DNA from: Sweltsa coloradensis
Taxonomy: Eukaryota > Arthropoda > Insecta > Plecoptera > Chloroperlidae
Direction: 5' to 3'
Length of the DNA stretch: 64,000 nt
NCBI GenBank assembly: GCA_024449915.1
Contig: JAMZAV010000065.1
Location: 670,501-734,500, forward strand
Positions 47,920-60,745 of this stretch are shown piece after piece. Under the pieces are notes generated by a model, which made no database searches, was not told the DNA's origin, and was given only the letters and a program-made list of their open reading frames with translations. The translations under genes and the position numbers were made by a program. Numbering within the stretch: the stretch's first letter is position 1; the number at the start of each line of letters is the position of its first letter.

Positions 47920-50900
47920 CATAGCTAAGGAGAACACACATGGCCACGTTGCCCAACGAGCGAGTTGAATTAAATGGCCGTGTTCTACCTCTAGTTTTCA
48001 AACGCTTGATGTACATTTCAATCATTCCCTAATTTATGGAAGCGAGCCGCGAGTTCGTATTATTCTCACGTCAACCTCTCCGTGTATTTCTCACGGCCAG
48101 CACGTACGTGTTAGGTCTATCTCTTGTATTGCGTAATCCCGTGTTGTGTTCTCCGAGGCGGGCTGGGCTATATCGAGGTGCAATGCGAGATAGAAGAAAA
48201 ACCCAAGTGATTTAAACGTTTTGTTGAGGTATGAATATCGTTAGTGGCGCCAAGGCAGCAAGGCCGAGGATAAATCATGCGGGGGCCCCACACCTCTGCT
48301 ATACGGTACCGACCGGTACTTATTGAACAACTAGTTTAGTTAGATGGAGTCATCATCATTATGCGCAATGACCACACACACACACACTCGTGCAGACACA
48401 AACCTTGCGTGCAAACACACGCTTGTTTCACTTCAGGAAGATATAATTACCGTCCGCACAACTGCGTAGCCGATTGTGAATTAATACCCACGGGCAAAGT
48501 CGGTAGTGACGTCGACTGGGTCATCATACAATTTCCAGTTCGTTCTTCGGCTCTTATGGAAATCTTCTTCCTCATCGCATATGACCAAGAATGAAGACTT
48601 TCGTTCGTTCGGTGCTCAATGCACAACGAGTTTAATTTTGTATGTTTGCCTTTTTTAGACCTTAATTGAAAAAGTTAACTTTTTATCTGTTATCGGTGGT
48701 AAATTTACTACACACCATTTTCAGACTGTATATGCCAATATTTATCAGCATACGTCCCGTCAGCGTCATTGCCAGTGAGGAATGGAGAGGCCATTTTCGT
48801 ACATTGTTATGTAATATTTCATTTGCCTACTAATATAACCTCCCCGTGTTAGTCGAAATTAAAAAAAAAAAAAACGTATAACTTATTACGAAGGATTTCA
48901 ATGTACTCAGCCAATCAACTCGGCACACGTCGGCGTTTCATCGGTAAGCACGGCAACGTATGGCGTTCTTATTCCAAGCCTGCTGTTATATATCCAGGTA
49001 GCTCTCAAGCACTCGCCTTGTCCTGAAAATGAGCTGCTGCTATACTGTAAAAAAGTCGTAAATGACGTAGACCAATTTCTATCATTAATAGAAAATATAT
49101 AATAGAAAATACATTGGTATCAAATAATTTGTAAACAACGCAGTTGTTCAATGTTCACTTATGATGAATATATGCCACGCGTTTGCGTCAAGCTGAACAG
49201 CTATGCGCTTTCTTATCAATGCACGGATGTGCCACAAGAAAAAAAAAACATCCATAAAGCTCTAAAAGTAGTAAGAGCACAACAGAACACTTCGCACGTA
49301 GCAAGTGGCCAGGTATAAAGAGTTAACAACAGCTGCTAATTAATCGTTTCCGTAAGGGGGCGGGTGCCATTTTGGTGCAACTTGTTAATGGAGAGAAGTT
49401 CCACGACCCCGGTGTTGGTGTATTATCAACGAATGCCAAGTGAAGTCTGCATGTATCACCAGAGCTAGGCATTTTTATATCACGTTTATTTGCGCTTTCA
49501 TCTACTCTTGGTGGAGGTGCCGGGTATACTGAGATTCCAAAACTAGCCCCGTTCCACAGATGCCAGCACCACCAAAACCATTATATATCATCGTTGCCAA
49601 CATGCCAATGACTGATAAACAGAACAGTGATGAATATATGGGAGCATAGGTCCCTAATTATTTCAGAAACATAATTATATTTATCCCAATGAATTGATGC
49701 CAAGGAACCTAATAAAGTAACATTAATACTTATTTCTTTGTCAACAACAATTCACGATTCATTTCAATTTACTCTTTGTTTTTAATTGTTTCAAATGTTT
49801 ATATTCTATAAAAGATATTTTTCTAAAATCTAGACATAATAGCTAGTTTCATTATTTTAGCAAATTAATGAGCGTTATATTTTGTCCAGTTATTGCTTTC
49901 CATTATAATTCTGTTTATAAGATTGAAATGATAGACCCCACTTCGCGTCCGCCACTGGATGTCTGTGTGGCGCGCGTGCGCAGTTAGTATGCAAGACGTC
50001 TTTTGGCAAGGACGACCAAACGAGCCCACGCACGAACCTTCTTTGTTGTGTCACGTGACACATATCTCAATTATAAGCAGAGAAATGTGACGCCATGCGG
50101 TTTTAAGTATTATAATACTTTCAGAACCACATGTAGGCACTTTATTAGCTCACCCAATTAGCATAATGAATGCCATCTTATTAGAATGCATAATATGCCA
50201 ACTGTAGCAGGTAAACAGACACCGATATTTCATGTTTCCAACTCACAATATCAACAGCAGCATATTAAGAAGAATGGTGGGCGAGTGGGATCGTAATAAA
50301 TTGAATATTTTTACTGGAAGGAATTCACAGTTCGGTGGAATGGACAGATTTGACGTAAAAGTGTAGGAGGGCAGTTCCATGTAAATTAAAAAAGATGTAA
50401 AAAAACCCAGAGAATTCGAGGTCACACTTAAAAAATCGTAGACGCTTTTAGACCTTTGTGTGTATTGTTGTTGACGTTTTGAGTGTTAGTTTATATGAGA
50501 GAAGAAATATCTCAAAATAATCTTATTCATCACGACTTCAAATCAAAAGGGACATTCACAATCAAGTGTACGAATGAATGACTTACAAGATGATCATTTA
50601 ATAAAATCGAGATTGCAATACAGCTGAATAATGAACAACGCGTCACAAAACTTTGGCTATTGACTCAGTTGTCTGCCAACCAACGTTGAACGAGGATGTC
50701 GAACATTATTGAGCCATATTAGTATTGTGTACTGAGGATAGTGGATAGCTAGGATTACTTTATAGGTTTACACATCTGATACAACAAAGTACAATTTAGA
50801 AAAGGCAATATAGATTACACGTATCAGATGTTATCGTCACATTTGCGACCCGATGCAGGGAGAATCTGTGTCAGCATTTAAAAACAAATGTCATTCGTGT

Positions 50901-51239
50901 TTACTTGATTCTTCTTTGTAATCCAACAAATTTTTTTTTTAAATGTTAATTTTTGAAAGATTAAATCCTTGTAGGTTTTAATTAGTGTTTCATTTTTGGT
51001 TATTGATTGTATTTTGTATTTTTTTATTGATGTAATTGATGGTTTCAAGTGCTAATGAAATAATCACATATTTTAAGTTTATTACTTGAACTGTTAATTA
51101 CACTTCAAACATATATTTAGTGATATTAACCTGCTATTTTACTTGTACTAGTTTTATGTTTTTTATCATTTTTATATCTTTGTATATATCAATTATGAAA
51201 AATTTATTTAAGTTATCATTAATATGTAACTTTTGTAGT
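47920..51239. other. No supported gene in about 3.3 kb
   Basis: GC-richer unique patches lie at 48040-48320 and 49925-50060. The latter has GCGTCCGCCACTGG, a solo hAT-type end near 49950. A single inverted copy of the 17-mer is at 49509-49525. The 50880-51235 segment is very T-rich and precedes a SINE. Confidence 0.45.
49509..49525 (-). repeat. Dispersed 17-mer, inverted copy
   Basis: TGGTGGAGGTGCCGGGT, the exact inverse of ACCCGGCACCTCCACCA, in AT-rich surroundings. Confidence 0.8.
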
Positions 51240-51560
51240 GGGGACTAGAAAACAAAGGCCACCTAAGCCGCCAGAAATCAAACGACTGTATATATTAAAC
51301 CTAACTATATGATATTTATTAATAGGAAATATTATGATTCAGTGAGACAGTGCAAAACGCGAATCAAGCGAACCAACTATTCCTGAGTACGAATTCTGAA
51401 GCTATTGGGTGCTACTTTCTAAAGGCCCAAACTACACCGTGTACAAACTCATAAGAAATAAGATGTGACTTAAGTTCCGAAGTCAGGAAAGGTAATTCGA
51501 CTTTAGCGGGAATTCGAACCCTGGACTTCTGTTGGAAGCACGCTACGTAACACAGACGTG
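51240..51560 (-). mobile_element. tRNA-derived SINE, degraded copy
   Basis: Shares TTAATAGGAAATAT, CACCGTGTACAAACTC and GCGGGAATTCGAACCCTGGA with the SINE at 4044-4464, in the same order and orientation. The tRNA head (51506-51560) has deletions through the anticodon arm. The 3' part is diverged. Confidence 0.55.
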
Positions 51561-51838
51561 TTAGTAATAATTGTATTTGTTTGTGCTTAGTTAGAAAAAG
51601 GGCCTCATAGGCGTTAAGCTTCGCCAGCTATCAAAAAACGAACCTCTTGTTAGTTAGTTAGTTATTATATTGAATATGCAAAGGTAAAAATTTAGGATTA
51701 GTTTGATCTCGAAACTAAAATTAGACAGCGAAGCTACTATTTCCTGAGACATGAATGTATGTAAGACATGGTTGACAATTATTTTAGCTCAAGCGTACAA
51801 CTATTGAAGACAAAAAGTAAAAGTAAGAGTGTACTTAC
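51561..51838. other. Putative intron flank; no other feature
   Basis: AT-rich DNA between the SINE and the exon. A GTTAGTTAGTTAGTT run lies near 51650. Confidence 0.5.
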
Positions 51839-51918
51839 TCTTTGACGTAGGAAGCACCGGGTATTACATGTCCGGGAGTTAGAATCTTCTTGTACGTCAG
51901 TCCGCGGTCGGTGAACAC
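51839..51918 (-). CDS. 80-bp internal coding exon of an unrecognised protein
   Basis: On the minus strand, CTTACTCCGTAG (acceptor) is followed by 80 bp and then GTAAGT (donor, 51838-51833). The phase-0 frame reads VFTDRGLTYKKILTPGHVIP and ends ...GASYVKE with two bases left over for the next exon. The block is clearly GC-richer than its surroundings. The peptide is soluble-looking, with Gly, Pro and Lys, and has no membrane segment. A second frame is also open, but its Arg/Cys/Thr-rich reading is less protein-like. I do not recognise the family. It lies on the same strand as the terminal exon at 16085-16654. Phase rules out direct splicing between the two (this exon ends with two codon bases, the other also begins with two), so at least one further exon would be needed if they belong to one gene. 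Confidence 0.6.
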
Positions 51919-53238
51919 CTACGGAGTAAGAATGGAAGTTGTTAGTGTGGCCCTTGTAGTTAAGAGGGTGGTTTGAGGAGTAACAGGGTTACCATTTCAA
52001 AAAACGAACTCTGGTTGGCCGTTGTTAGCGTTAGGTTATTATTGAAATTTCCAAAAGTTAAAGTAAAAATAAATAAAGTAAAATTATTTTAAGGATTAAG
52101 AATTAAAATGGATCGCGAGAGCGTATATTTGACTTTGTGACTAAACAATAACAAGGATATTGAGCAAGATTAGTAATTGGTTACGCGTTTTATCGCGTAC
52201 TTTGATTTAATTCCGTCATTGTGGGTGTACACCTGAACCCCACATACCGTATCGAGATCGTGCAAGATTTACAACAAAATTATATCAGTTTGTGCCGATT
52301 AAGAAATAAGAAAATTAAACTGACTGAAAAGTCGAGATGTTTGTCACGATACGCACAGAAAGTAATGAGACGTGATGTGAAGACCTCAAACCCAATTGTT
52401 TATAATGTGTTGACAGCAGCATTCATAACTTGTCATCGATATTTAAATAGCTCATCAATAATTCATGTTGATGCGAAGAGAATTGCCAGCCCACCATCAT
52501 CGCCGGCAAACCAAACTATTTCACAATGCTAACGATCCGAGCATTGTGACAGCAGGCCATTCTTCGTCTGTCGTCCGCGATTGATCAATGGAATTATGAT
52601 GGAAATATATTATATCTACGACATAATGAAAGTGCACGCATAGAGGTATCCAGTCGACTTCAGGGAAGAGTCTCGCCAGGCAACAGCTTTTATTTTAAAT
52701 CTCGCAACAGTATATCGTACAAATGATGAATTAGCCGTTCGTGAGCGATAAAAGAAATCAACACCCTTTTAACAGATTTCAGATATAAGGAGTTATGCAA
52801 CGCAACGGAATAATGCATAATGCCGCCAGGAATTAAGCCTTGCTTGAATCACGTCAACAATATGCGGATAAGTATGCAAGATTGATTGCTGTAATGTAGA
52901 TACGGAAATTGTGTTACGCTACGTGGTACGTGGCACATTGTACGGTTAAGTAATACGATTCTCCACTGGTACGCAATCGAAAGTTACGGTCCGATACAAA
53001 AATCACTATTTCGTCCGTCCGTCTACGAGTGTGTCAAACCATGATAAAACCCGAACACGATGCGATTGACAAGTATTTTGTGTTTACATTGCCCTCGAAC
53101 AAGAATGTTGCGGAATGTTTTTGGTGTCTAGAAGTTGGTGTGGATGTGGACAAGTTACAAAATACACATATCCGGTACCCACCATTATAAATTCAAGAAC
53201 AAACAAGATTTTTTTAAATAGTAAACTTTGTCATAATA
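51919..53238. other. No supported gene
   Basis: If the exon at 51839 is real, this is intron or upstream sequence. A 103-codon plus frame at 52221-52532 has no recognisable motif and natural AT-rich codons, and I do not support it as a gene. Confidence 0.45.
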
Positions 53239-53255
53239 ACCCGGCACCTCCACCA
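53239..53255 (+). repeat. Dispersed 17-mer
   Basis: Exact ACCCGGCACCTCCACCA preceded by ATAATA, the same context as the first unit at 20738 (TTTAATA). This suggests that the homology extends a few bases to the left. Confidence 0.8.
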
Positions 53256-53348
53256 AAATATATCAACTAGGGGGAAATATTTATTTTTGTATTTTTCTCA
53301 GACAACCTGTTGATAAAGTAGCCTCTCTTTAAAGTCCTTAATAAATCT

Positions 53349-53375
53349 ATCAATCAATCAATCAATCAATCAATC
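53349..53375. repeat. (ATCA)n microsatellite
   Basis: About seven tetramers following CCTTAATAAATCTATC. The arrangement resembles the short-repeat 3' tail of LINEs, but no LINE coding is visible upstream. Confidence 0.85.
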
Positions 53376-56300
53376 TTTTGTGTACCTCGTGGTAGCCGTG
53401 CTTGTGTAACACGCATCGCTACTAAACTATTGCGGGTCACAATAAAAGAGGCGAGTCTAACACTAAACAAGTGTCAAGATCCAAACGTCCTCTCATGTAG
53501 TTGTGATATAGCGAAACAATGTTTGGGAACTAACAAGTAATATCGAGGCACGAACCCAAGTCGAAGGCAAAGCTGTCATGACTTGTCCCGATCCATATCC
53601 ATCCATTTTATGTTCTTGAAATACATATAAACGCCCACTAGATTCCGCACTCGGAATGAGTAAGTTATAGGCAATAACTTACACAGAAGAAAACATTATT
53701 ATGATGTTCTTATTTACTTCCTTTCAAAGAGTTCCGGAAGACTGAGCTTTCAGGAGTTTTACTTCTATGATAGATTATGCCCGTGTGGTGGGGGTTTATC
53801 AGTAGCACGAAGAGTGCATGGCATTGCCTTGTGCAACACTCATTTCTTTTCCAGTTGACATCTTTTGAGCCCTACAGTAGCCTTGGTAAACCACAATAAA
53901 AAATAAATAAATACTCATTGAATTGCTCAACAACACAAACACAAGTCGCTCAGATATATTAAAACATAAACTACCATGCACGAACATTTTAATTGCTTCC
54001 ATTACTATAAAGGTAATATATTGTGTAGGCCGTCCGATAGGTATCCTCTGTATTATTTATCCCATTTAATGACGATGTATTGTGATATTATTAAACGAAT
54101 AAAGAAAATCCATTTTCGGTGTTGTTCATTTTGGGTTAAAATTGAATGGAATCATGGATTTGTGTAATTTCTGTTAAAATCATTTTACCTGCATTGTTTT
54201 CACGAACAAAACCAATAGTTAATTTTTGTTCTACCTACTATTGAACAGTAGCAAATTTTCGTGCAAACTATAACATTGTCATTCACATGTTATTAATAGT
54301 TCAATCAACAAGTGTATAGTAGTGTATATTCCTCGTTGAGTCGAACATCTGCAAATTTTGACAGAAACCCACAGTTGTTTCTCTACAAACTTGCAGGTAA
54401 ATAAGGAAGGGTTCAACATTTTTTAAATTCAACGAAAATCGCGAATTGAAAAAAAAACAACTCTTAGCTGATATGGTTTGTGGATCTCGAGTCCAAGACA
54501 CATTCACATGCAACAGAGGTACGAACAAAGCCAAATATTGTATAGCTCTTCAAAAGTAATCATAATATTTAGAATCTTATGAAATAGTCAATTGCGCAAT
54601 AACTATGCACCTGCTACTTAGGCTTAGTGTACGAAACAAAACAATGTCTGACAACATCCATTAGACAAATTCGTCATTACACGTGTACAGTTCAAGAATT
54701 CAATTGTTCTTTATTGAAATTTGAAATACCGATCTAGTTCGTCTAGCAGGTAAGATAAATGAAGGCAATGCAATGAATGTGTTTGACAGAGGTGATAAGC
54801 TGCATTCCTGAATAACCGTCTAGCACTCGACACCCCGTATCTCCCGCACAATATAACAAGGTGATCTGGGAGACAGACGTGTCACTATTTGTGCTGCTTC
54901 TTCTCGTCAGCTGTCATGATTGGAGGGTGCAGTCAACCCTATCTGTCAGTGTCTTATCACTTGAAGAGCAATGATGTATTGATGGCGCCATTTTAAAATA
55001 ATTTATTAATAACTATAATTAATACAGCTTTACTGCCATCCTTCTTTACACCACGTATGTGCAAGAACACAAATCTATACTCCTGCAATATCTTAGAATA
55101 AAATGTAGCTACTGGTACTATACTTTATAGAACCTACATATTGTTTGTTACAACTCTTATTTCAAGCGACACCATTGGCAGCTCAACTTTGGTTTTACTA
55201 TTCTTTGACAGCAGATTTCATGATGTGGCTTCAACAAGATTTGCGTAAAGCATACCAATTTTGGCGAAACCGGATAACTGGATGCGTGTTTAAAAGTGAG
55301 AACGAAAATTTGAAGTTGAGGTGGCTGCAAACTAGAATGATTTCACGGTAGTGTCAATTCAAACGTGTTAACGTATAGCAAATTTATATCGTACAATTTG
55401 TTAATTAATAAGACTGAAATGTAATTATTAATGCTGGCTGAATTTGGAAAAAGTAGAACATCACAAATTGTTTTTATATCTATAACTATAGATCCAATTT
55501 ATTACAAAGAAGTTTAATAAATGCAACATTCTGTAATGTTATAGAGAAAGAGTATTGCAAACAAGAGACGACGATAGTTCTTCGAAGCTCAACTTCCGCC
55601 GAGCAGTGAAGTGGAGGACCACATATAACAACTCCCACGCAGTGTCAGCGTCGCTGTCCAGAGAGGGGTGGGAGGTGGGACACTACACCACTTTGTGTGG
55701 GCGCTTACTGACCTACCGGGAGGAACAAGCAACTGGAAGAGAAACAGTGTGTTTACGAGCAGTAGGCAAGTTATAACATGCCTATGCATGCCTATGCGAG
55801 ATACATTGGACTTACGTTTATAGGTTTTCAGAGAAATTTCGAAGCGTCGTAAGGTGTGATGTAAAGTAAAGCCAACGTCAGCAAATATTAAAATTTAAAA
55901 CAAGAGTAAAAATTAATAAATGTTATGTGATGCTAAACACATTAATTTGTTATGAGCTTCAGAAACGTCGGAACATATAATGAAACGCAAGCAATTGCCA
56001 CGAATCGCCACGATAGCCACGACTTTCCAAATCAATGAATATAACTACCACTACGTAAAGGAGTTTTCATTCAAGTACGCATTTGAAACGATGACAAGTA
56101 TATAGTGGAAACGTTGTCACAAGACTTTGAAACAAACAGGGCAAACTTCCTAGAAAGCTTTAAGTGTTTTAGCCCTGTTTGTACACATGCAGTAAAGTAA
56201 TGTCACCAAAACGTCCGTGAAGTCATTCATCGATTCATTCATTCATTCCCAAGTTTGCGAGGAGTTTGTTCGACGTCACCTTGTGCGCCGATAAAAGAGT

Positions 56301-57070
56301 CAAGCAAAACTTCGCCTTCTACTCGAGACGCCCCAGACGCTGAGGGGGCGAGGCGAGGTAACTGCTGACGCGAAGCGAGACTGAAATCTTTCTCCTCCTC
56401 GCCCACGCTCAACTTTACTTAAAAACTTCGCCGTTCCGTTAGTTCCCAATACATCACCTGACTGCTCAATCAAGTTTTACTGGCGAGCCACTAAAGTGTC
56501 CCCCGTTTCTATTTTATATGCGTAGTAACGAGAATTCATGAGAAGTGGATGAGAGATGTCCGATTGTTCGTGTGCACGGCAGGTCGACACCCTCAACTGG
56601 AGAAGGTGACCGTAACAAATGATCGCTTAGCCAGCAACGCCCGTCGACCTAAAGGATTGACGTGCGTCTTATCTCCACCCCCACATCCAACACTGACACT
56701 TATAATGCACGCGCGCATCAAGTTTAATAATTATCATCATCATCATGGGGCCAACCATGGGAATTTAATACCAAACATGAAGATCCAATTGTTCTCAACG
56801 TTTACTCAACCCCCGTGTACGTTGATGTCGTGTAGACATGCACGCTCACGCATTGTCTAAGTCTAACAACCTGGTTATAAACTAGTGGGGAGGAGGCTTC
56901 CCAGCTCAAGACTGGAGAGATAGACGGAAGAACAGGGCTCGGATGTAACGTTGTTTTGGACAATAAAACAGATTTCTGGCTGATATCACTTCGAAAGTGT
57001 AAACACATCAGCCAATCCTGTCAGGAGAAAGGGCCTGCCACGTGACCCAAAATCGTAGTGTCGCAGTCCA
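53376..57070. other. No supported gene in about 3.7 kb
   Basis: AT-rich with GC-rich patches at 55560-55760 and 56260-56420. The first patch has a good minus-strand acceptor (TTTCTCTTCCAG) but no matching protein-like frame and donor. ATTC tetramers lie at 56228-56248. Confidence 0.4.
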
Positions 57071-57218
57071 AACACAACACAACACAAAAACAAAAAACGT
57101 GGTGTCAAGGGCCGGTGCAGTTCGCAGCACGTGACTCCACAATGTGGGTCACGTCAACCCCAACACAACACAACGTGGTGTCAAGGCCGGTGCAGTCTGC
57201 AGCACGTGACCCCACACA
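57071..57218 (+). repeat. Direct repeat of about 70 bp with E-box motifs
   Basis: AACACAACACAA..CGTGGTGTCAAGGGCCGGTGCAG..GCAGCACGTGAC occurs twice (57071-57140 and 57161-57210). CACGTG hexamers lie at 57039, 57128 and 57203. These may be E-boxes, or simply part of the duplicated unit. Confidence 0.75.
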
Positions 57219-60192
57219 TCGTAGTGTCCCGGGAGGTCACAAGAGTCGTGACGGTCACGAGGTGGAGTGGAGCCCACACTCGCTGACCCGTTATAGGAAA
57301 TGCCGTGAGAAACAAATAGACAAGCATTGCGTAATTGCTAATTGAGCGGTTTTAAACACCTCATAAATTAAACAATATTATATTACAATCTTCAAGAAAC
57401 AATGAAGGAGGAGGGGGTTAGAGCCATCGATGGCATGACAAGTATAAAGCCTCGTCTAAAAGAAGTATATACTTTCTATTTCGTGACGTAAGGATACACA
57501 GAACGTTTTTTTTTTTTCATTTGTTGTTGGGAAACGAAACAATAATACACCGAAGTCCATAGCAATTTTGTATTGTTGTTATTATATTGTACGTGAAATC
57601 GTAGATAGACACATTTGTTTCCAAAATTTTAAGAGGAGGCAACCGAACCGTGCTCATTTTACCTCGTTTTAAATATATCTGGGACACATATTATACGGTA
57701 TGTTTGAAATTTTACATAATTGTGTAAAATCTATGATAAATTGGTTAAGGAAAATAAATACAAAATTAATGAAAATTTCTAGTGTTGAAACTTTAAAAAT
57801 AGTCAAACACAACAATCGGCCCGTTATATGCCTGTTCCTGGTCGTCTACAAGACGTTTAAGTAATTAACTCCTAATGGAGACACGACTAGGTCAACACGT
57901 CAGCAATGATTGACCGTTGACACACTTGAACATGTCTTTGCGTTGACAGAACCCCGTTTGTTGAAACGAGAGCCTGTGAATTTCACGTTCGAAACGTCAG
58001 ATCTTCATTCGCGCTGCCGCGTTATGTATGAGGCCACGTCCAACATGATGTTGATAGCCATCACGAATTGTAATCTGACTAGCTGGATACCCTTGGGTGG
58101 CAAGACACAATCTTTACAATCTGCTCCAGACACAGCTTCACTTTGCGACGTTGTCCGACGACACCTTTGCCACCATGTTTTCTCTAGCTGTGGTTTATGA
58201 AATTTGTTCCCGTGACATCGACGTGCGGCGGTGTGAGCAACTCGGGAAGATAAATGAACAATTCTACCATCGTAATGACCTTTTCACGTATCTTCCGTAG
58301 ATGTGATGGAAAATATGAACCCCTCTGTCCCGGAGAAATCCTACGCCAATCAGTCATGCTGATTGGGACCCCGAGATTTCTCGTCAGTATGGTCGTTGTG
58401 TCGTGATTGATGGTTCAGTAGCGAGGGAATGTCCTACCTTCATGCCTTGCACGTATGCGACCTAGACGTCGGTGTGTGGCCATCTTTCATTAGGATCTCG
58501 TTAGTAACAACAGTAAAACCACATGAATTGCAATTCTAACCAAAATATCAAATTTCATCTTTCGTTCGTAAGATTTACGACGCGTGGTCGCAGCTCGCAG
58601 GTGAGGGCGGGCGGAGTGGAGGGTGACTCGGAGTCTAGGAGAGGACCGAGTTATTGCGGGGTCGGCGATGTGGGGGCCCCGCTGGTTCACCAGGCGAGTC
58701 GCACTTCCACAGTCCCGCGGTGCCAGGAATTTCTGTATTTTGGTCGGTTCCATCCATGTTCCAATTCATTATAATTATATTCACAGCCGCTCCCACCACA
58801 ACCCTTCCCATTCCCATGCCGTCTGCAGCCCGTGTCCCTGGCTCGGCTAGGCATCGAGTTGCTGTTCTACCAGTGGCGTAGCGAGGATCATCACCCGTCC
58901 ATGTCTGCACAGTTCAGTGTAAGTCAGACAGTCACGGGTGGTGCTGTTTTACGAATGTGTATCGCGGTGTCAATTCAAACGAAAAACGATTTTTTTTTCT
59001 TTAAAGTCTCATGAAAATTAAATAATGACATGCCGTAAGTTATGCAAACTGAGTATATTTAATTATTTTTCATGTGTGGAACAAAAAAATAATTAACGTT
59101 TACAGACGTAGCAAACAATTCTTGCACTGGCGTTTTCCCCGGTTGCATTCTGAAATTAGTTTTATTCACATTGTTTTTCATGCCCGTTTGACGGTGTTCG
59201 TATTTCAATTAACAGTAAAATTAGTTCATTCGCCACGTAGCTATCTAAAACGCGAAACTAATCTTAAATACAAGTACCGTCATACTCACACAATATATAA
59301 TTGGTGCACCATTGCAGTTTGCAATTATTCTACCGCGTTATACTATAGTGTTTTAACGTGCCTACGTACGGAAATGAATGCATGGGCACTTGCCAATAAT
59401 ACAAGAATTTATGGTGGCAGAAAGAAATTATTACGGTCATAACTGAGAAATGTATACACCAATAAAGTACCCACGGTAGCAAGATGTTGTTTGTATGGCT
59501 TCTTTTCAGAACCGAACAGGGCACTAATCGTAATGATCTAACTCGGAACAGTGTGAGACTTTCAAGTGCAAACTATTCTCCTGCAGTTTCCAAAACATTA
59601 AAATATAAATCGTAGGGGTAACTGTCTCATAAAACCGCAGCCCTTTTGTGCTGTGACAGTATTTTATTCGACGATAAAATGAGGCAGAGGGCAAAGTTGA
59701 GTGACAAAGATGGGCATCACGCAAGCCCACCCACACTTGCGAATGCACTCGGTGTCCGTGTGTTGGTAAGTGGAAGCCATTTTATCTGGGAAGAACGGCA
59801 TTACGAAAGACTTACATCACTGACACCTGCATTCGCTGTCACTGTCACGCTGGAACCACTCAGTTCTTCGATATGTATCCGCATACACTCGCTCTTGTAC
59901 ACACACACGTCACGACAACAGTATCGACACACATCAAGTTCGATTCACTCTTTTATCACAATAAAACATAATAAAACACAATAAAAGATAGTAAGAACAA
60001 GAAATAGTTCATGTATTAATATTTCTAAAATAAAAGACTTATGTTAAAAAAGGAATTTGCCAAAACCACCGTGTGTACCGACATTATGGCAGTATAAACA
60101 TGTGAGTTAACAAACAATTTATTTTTAGTAGCGCCACCTACTTAAAAATTAAATAATAGAGTTTAAATGTGTTGGCTTGTCTGAATAAAATA
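57219..60192. other. No supported gene in about 3 kb
   Basis: GC-rich patches lie at 57900-58300 and 58560-58920. In the second, CCAGTGGCGTAGCGAGGAT at about 58871 looks like a solo hAT-type end. Frames of 60-120 codons occur on both strands without recognisable domains. Confidence 0.4.
58333..58382. other. Two-tier hairpin
   Basis: GAGAAATC (58333-58340) pairs with GATTTCTC (58375-58382), and inside it CCAATCAG pairs with CTGATTGG around TCATG, with a small asymmetric internal loop. At 50 nt it is short for a pre-miRNA. Confidence 0.7.
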
Positions 60193-60745
60193 TTAGGCCG
60201 CTTTGCGAACGCTTTTTTTAGTCGCGTTGATGGATGAGCTTTTTTGTAAGTTTTTAGTTTGCGTGGGATCTCTTTACTTTTGCTAGTTCTTTTTGAACGC
60301 ATTGTATAGGTGATTGTTGTCAAAATTCTATTGTTACTATATAACTCAAAAAACTTATATAAAAACCTTTATTTCTGTGGATTCTGGCTTACTTGTTTAA
60401 CTTTTTCTTTCAAAAGGTACATCACCATAACCTTAGTGTCCACGTAAAATATGAACGTTGTAGCCCCACCCGTTTGGTCAGAATCGGCCCAAATGTCACG
60501 AAAATATCGCACTAAAAATCGAAAAAATCGTAAAAGTACGATATTTATGAGAAATATTTCTTCGATTGTACCCAAAAACGTGGCAAGGCAAGTCTAAGTT
60601 TAGAGATTTCGAAGGTCCCCTCCAATTTTCATCAAGATCGCATATGCCGTTTGCCCGGTAGAGAGCGATAAAAAAACAAAAAACAACACTCGAGCTAAAT
60701 TTTTTGGGGGGTCAGTGAAATTGAAGTTTTCGCTTCGCTCATCCA
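60193..60745 (-). mobile_element. Helentron-like element, subfamily A, copy 7
   Basis: The minus-strand start TGGATGAGCGAAGCGAAAAC lies at 60745. The interior has a single subfamily A unit instead of two. The 3' end reads GCTCATCCATCAACGCGAC...GCGTTCGC and TTAG in place of CTAG. The 3' terminus is mutated, so this copy is likely dead. Poly-A (T in element sense) is short. Confidence 0.7.

Noticed and set aside
47599..48025. 106-112 codon (MYVC)n frames
   Set aside because: Pure translation of the (CATA)n microsatellite.
55550..55790. Candidate exon with acceptor TTTCTCTTCCAG on the minus strand
   Set aside because: No frame combines the acceptor with a convincing donor. The readings on both strands are unrecognised.
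58635..58910. Minus-strand GLWKC motif resembling the claudin/PMP22 signature
   Set aside because: The only match is five residues, with no membrane segments. The flank holds a solo hAT-type end, so it is probably chance.
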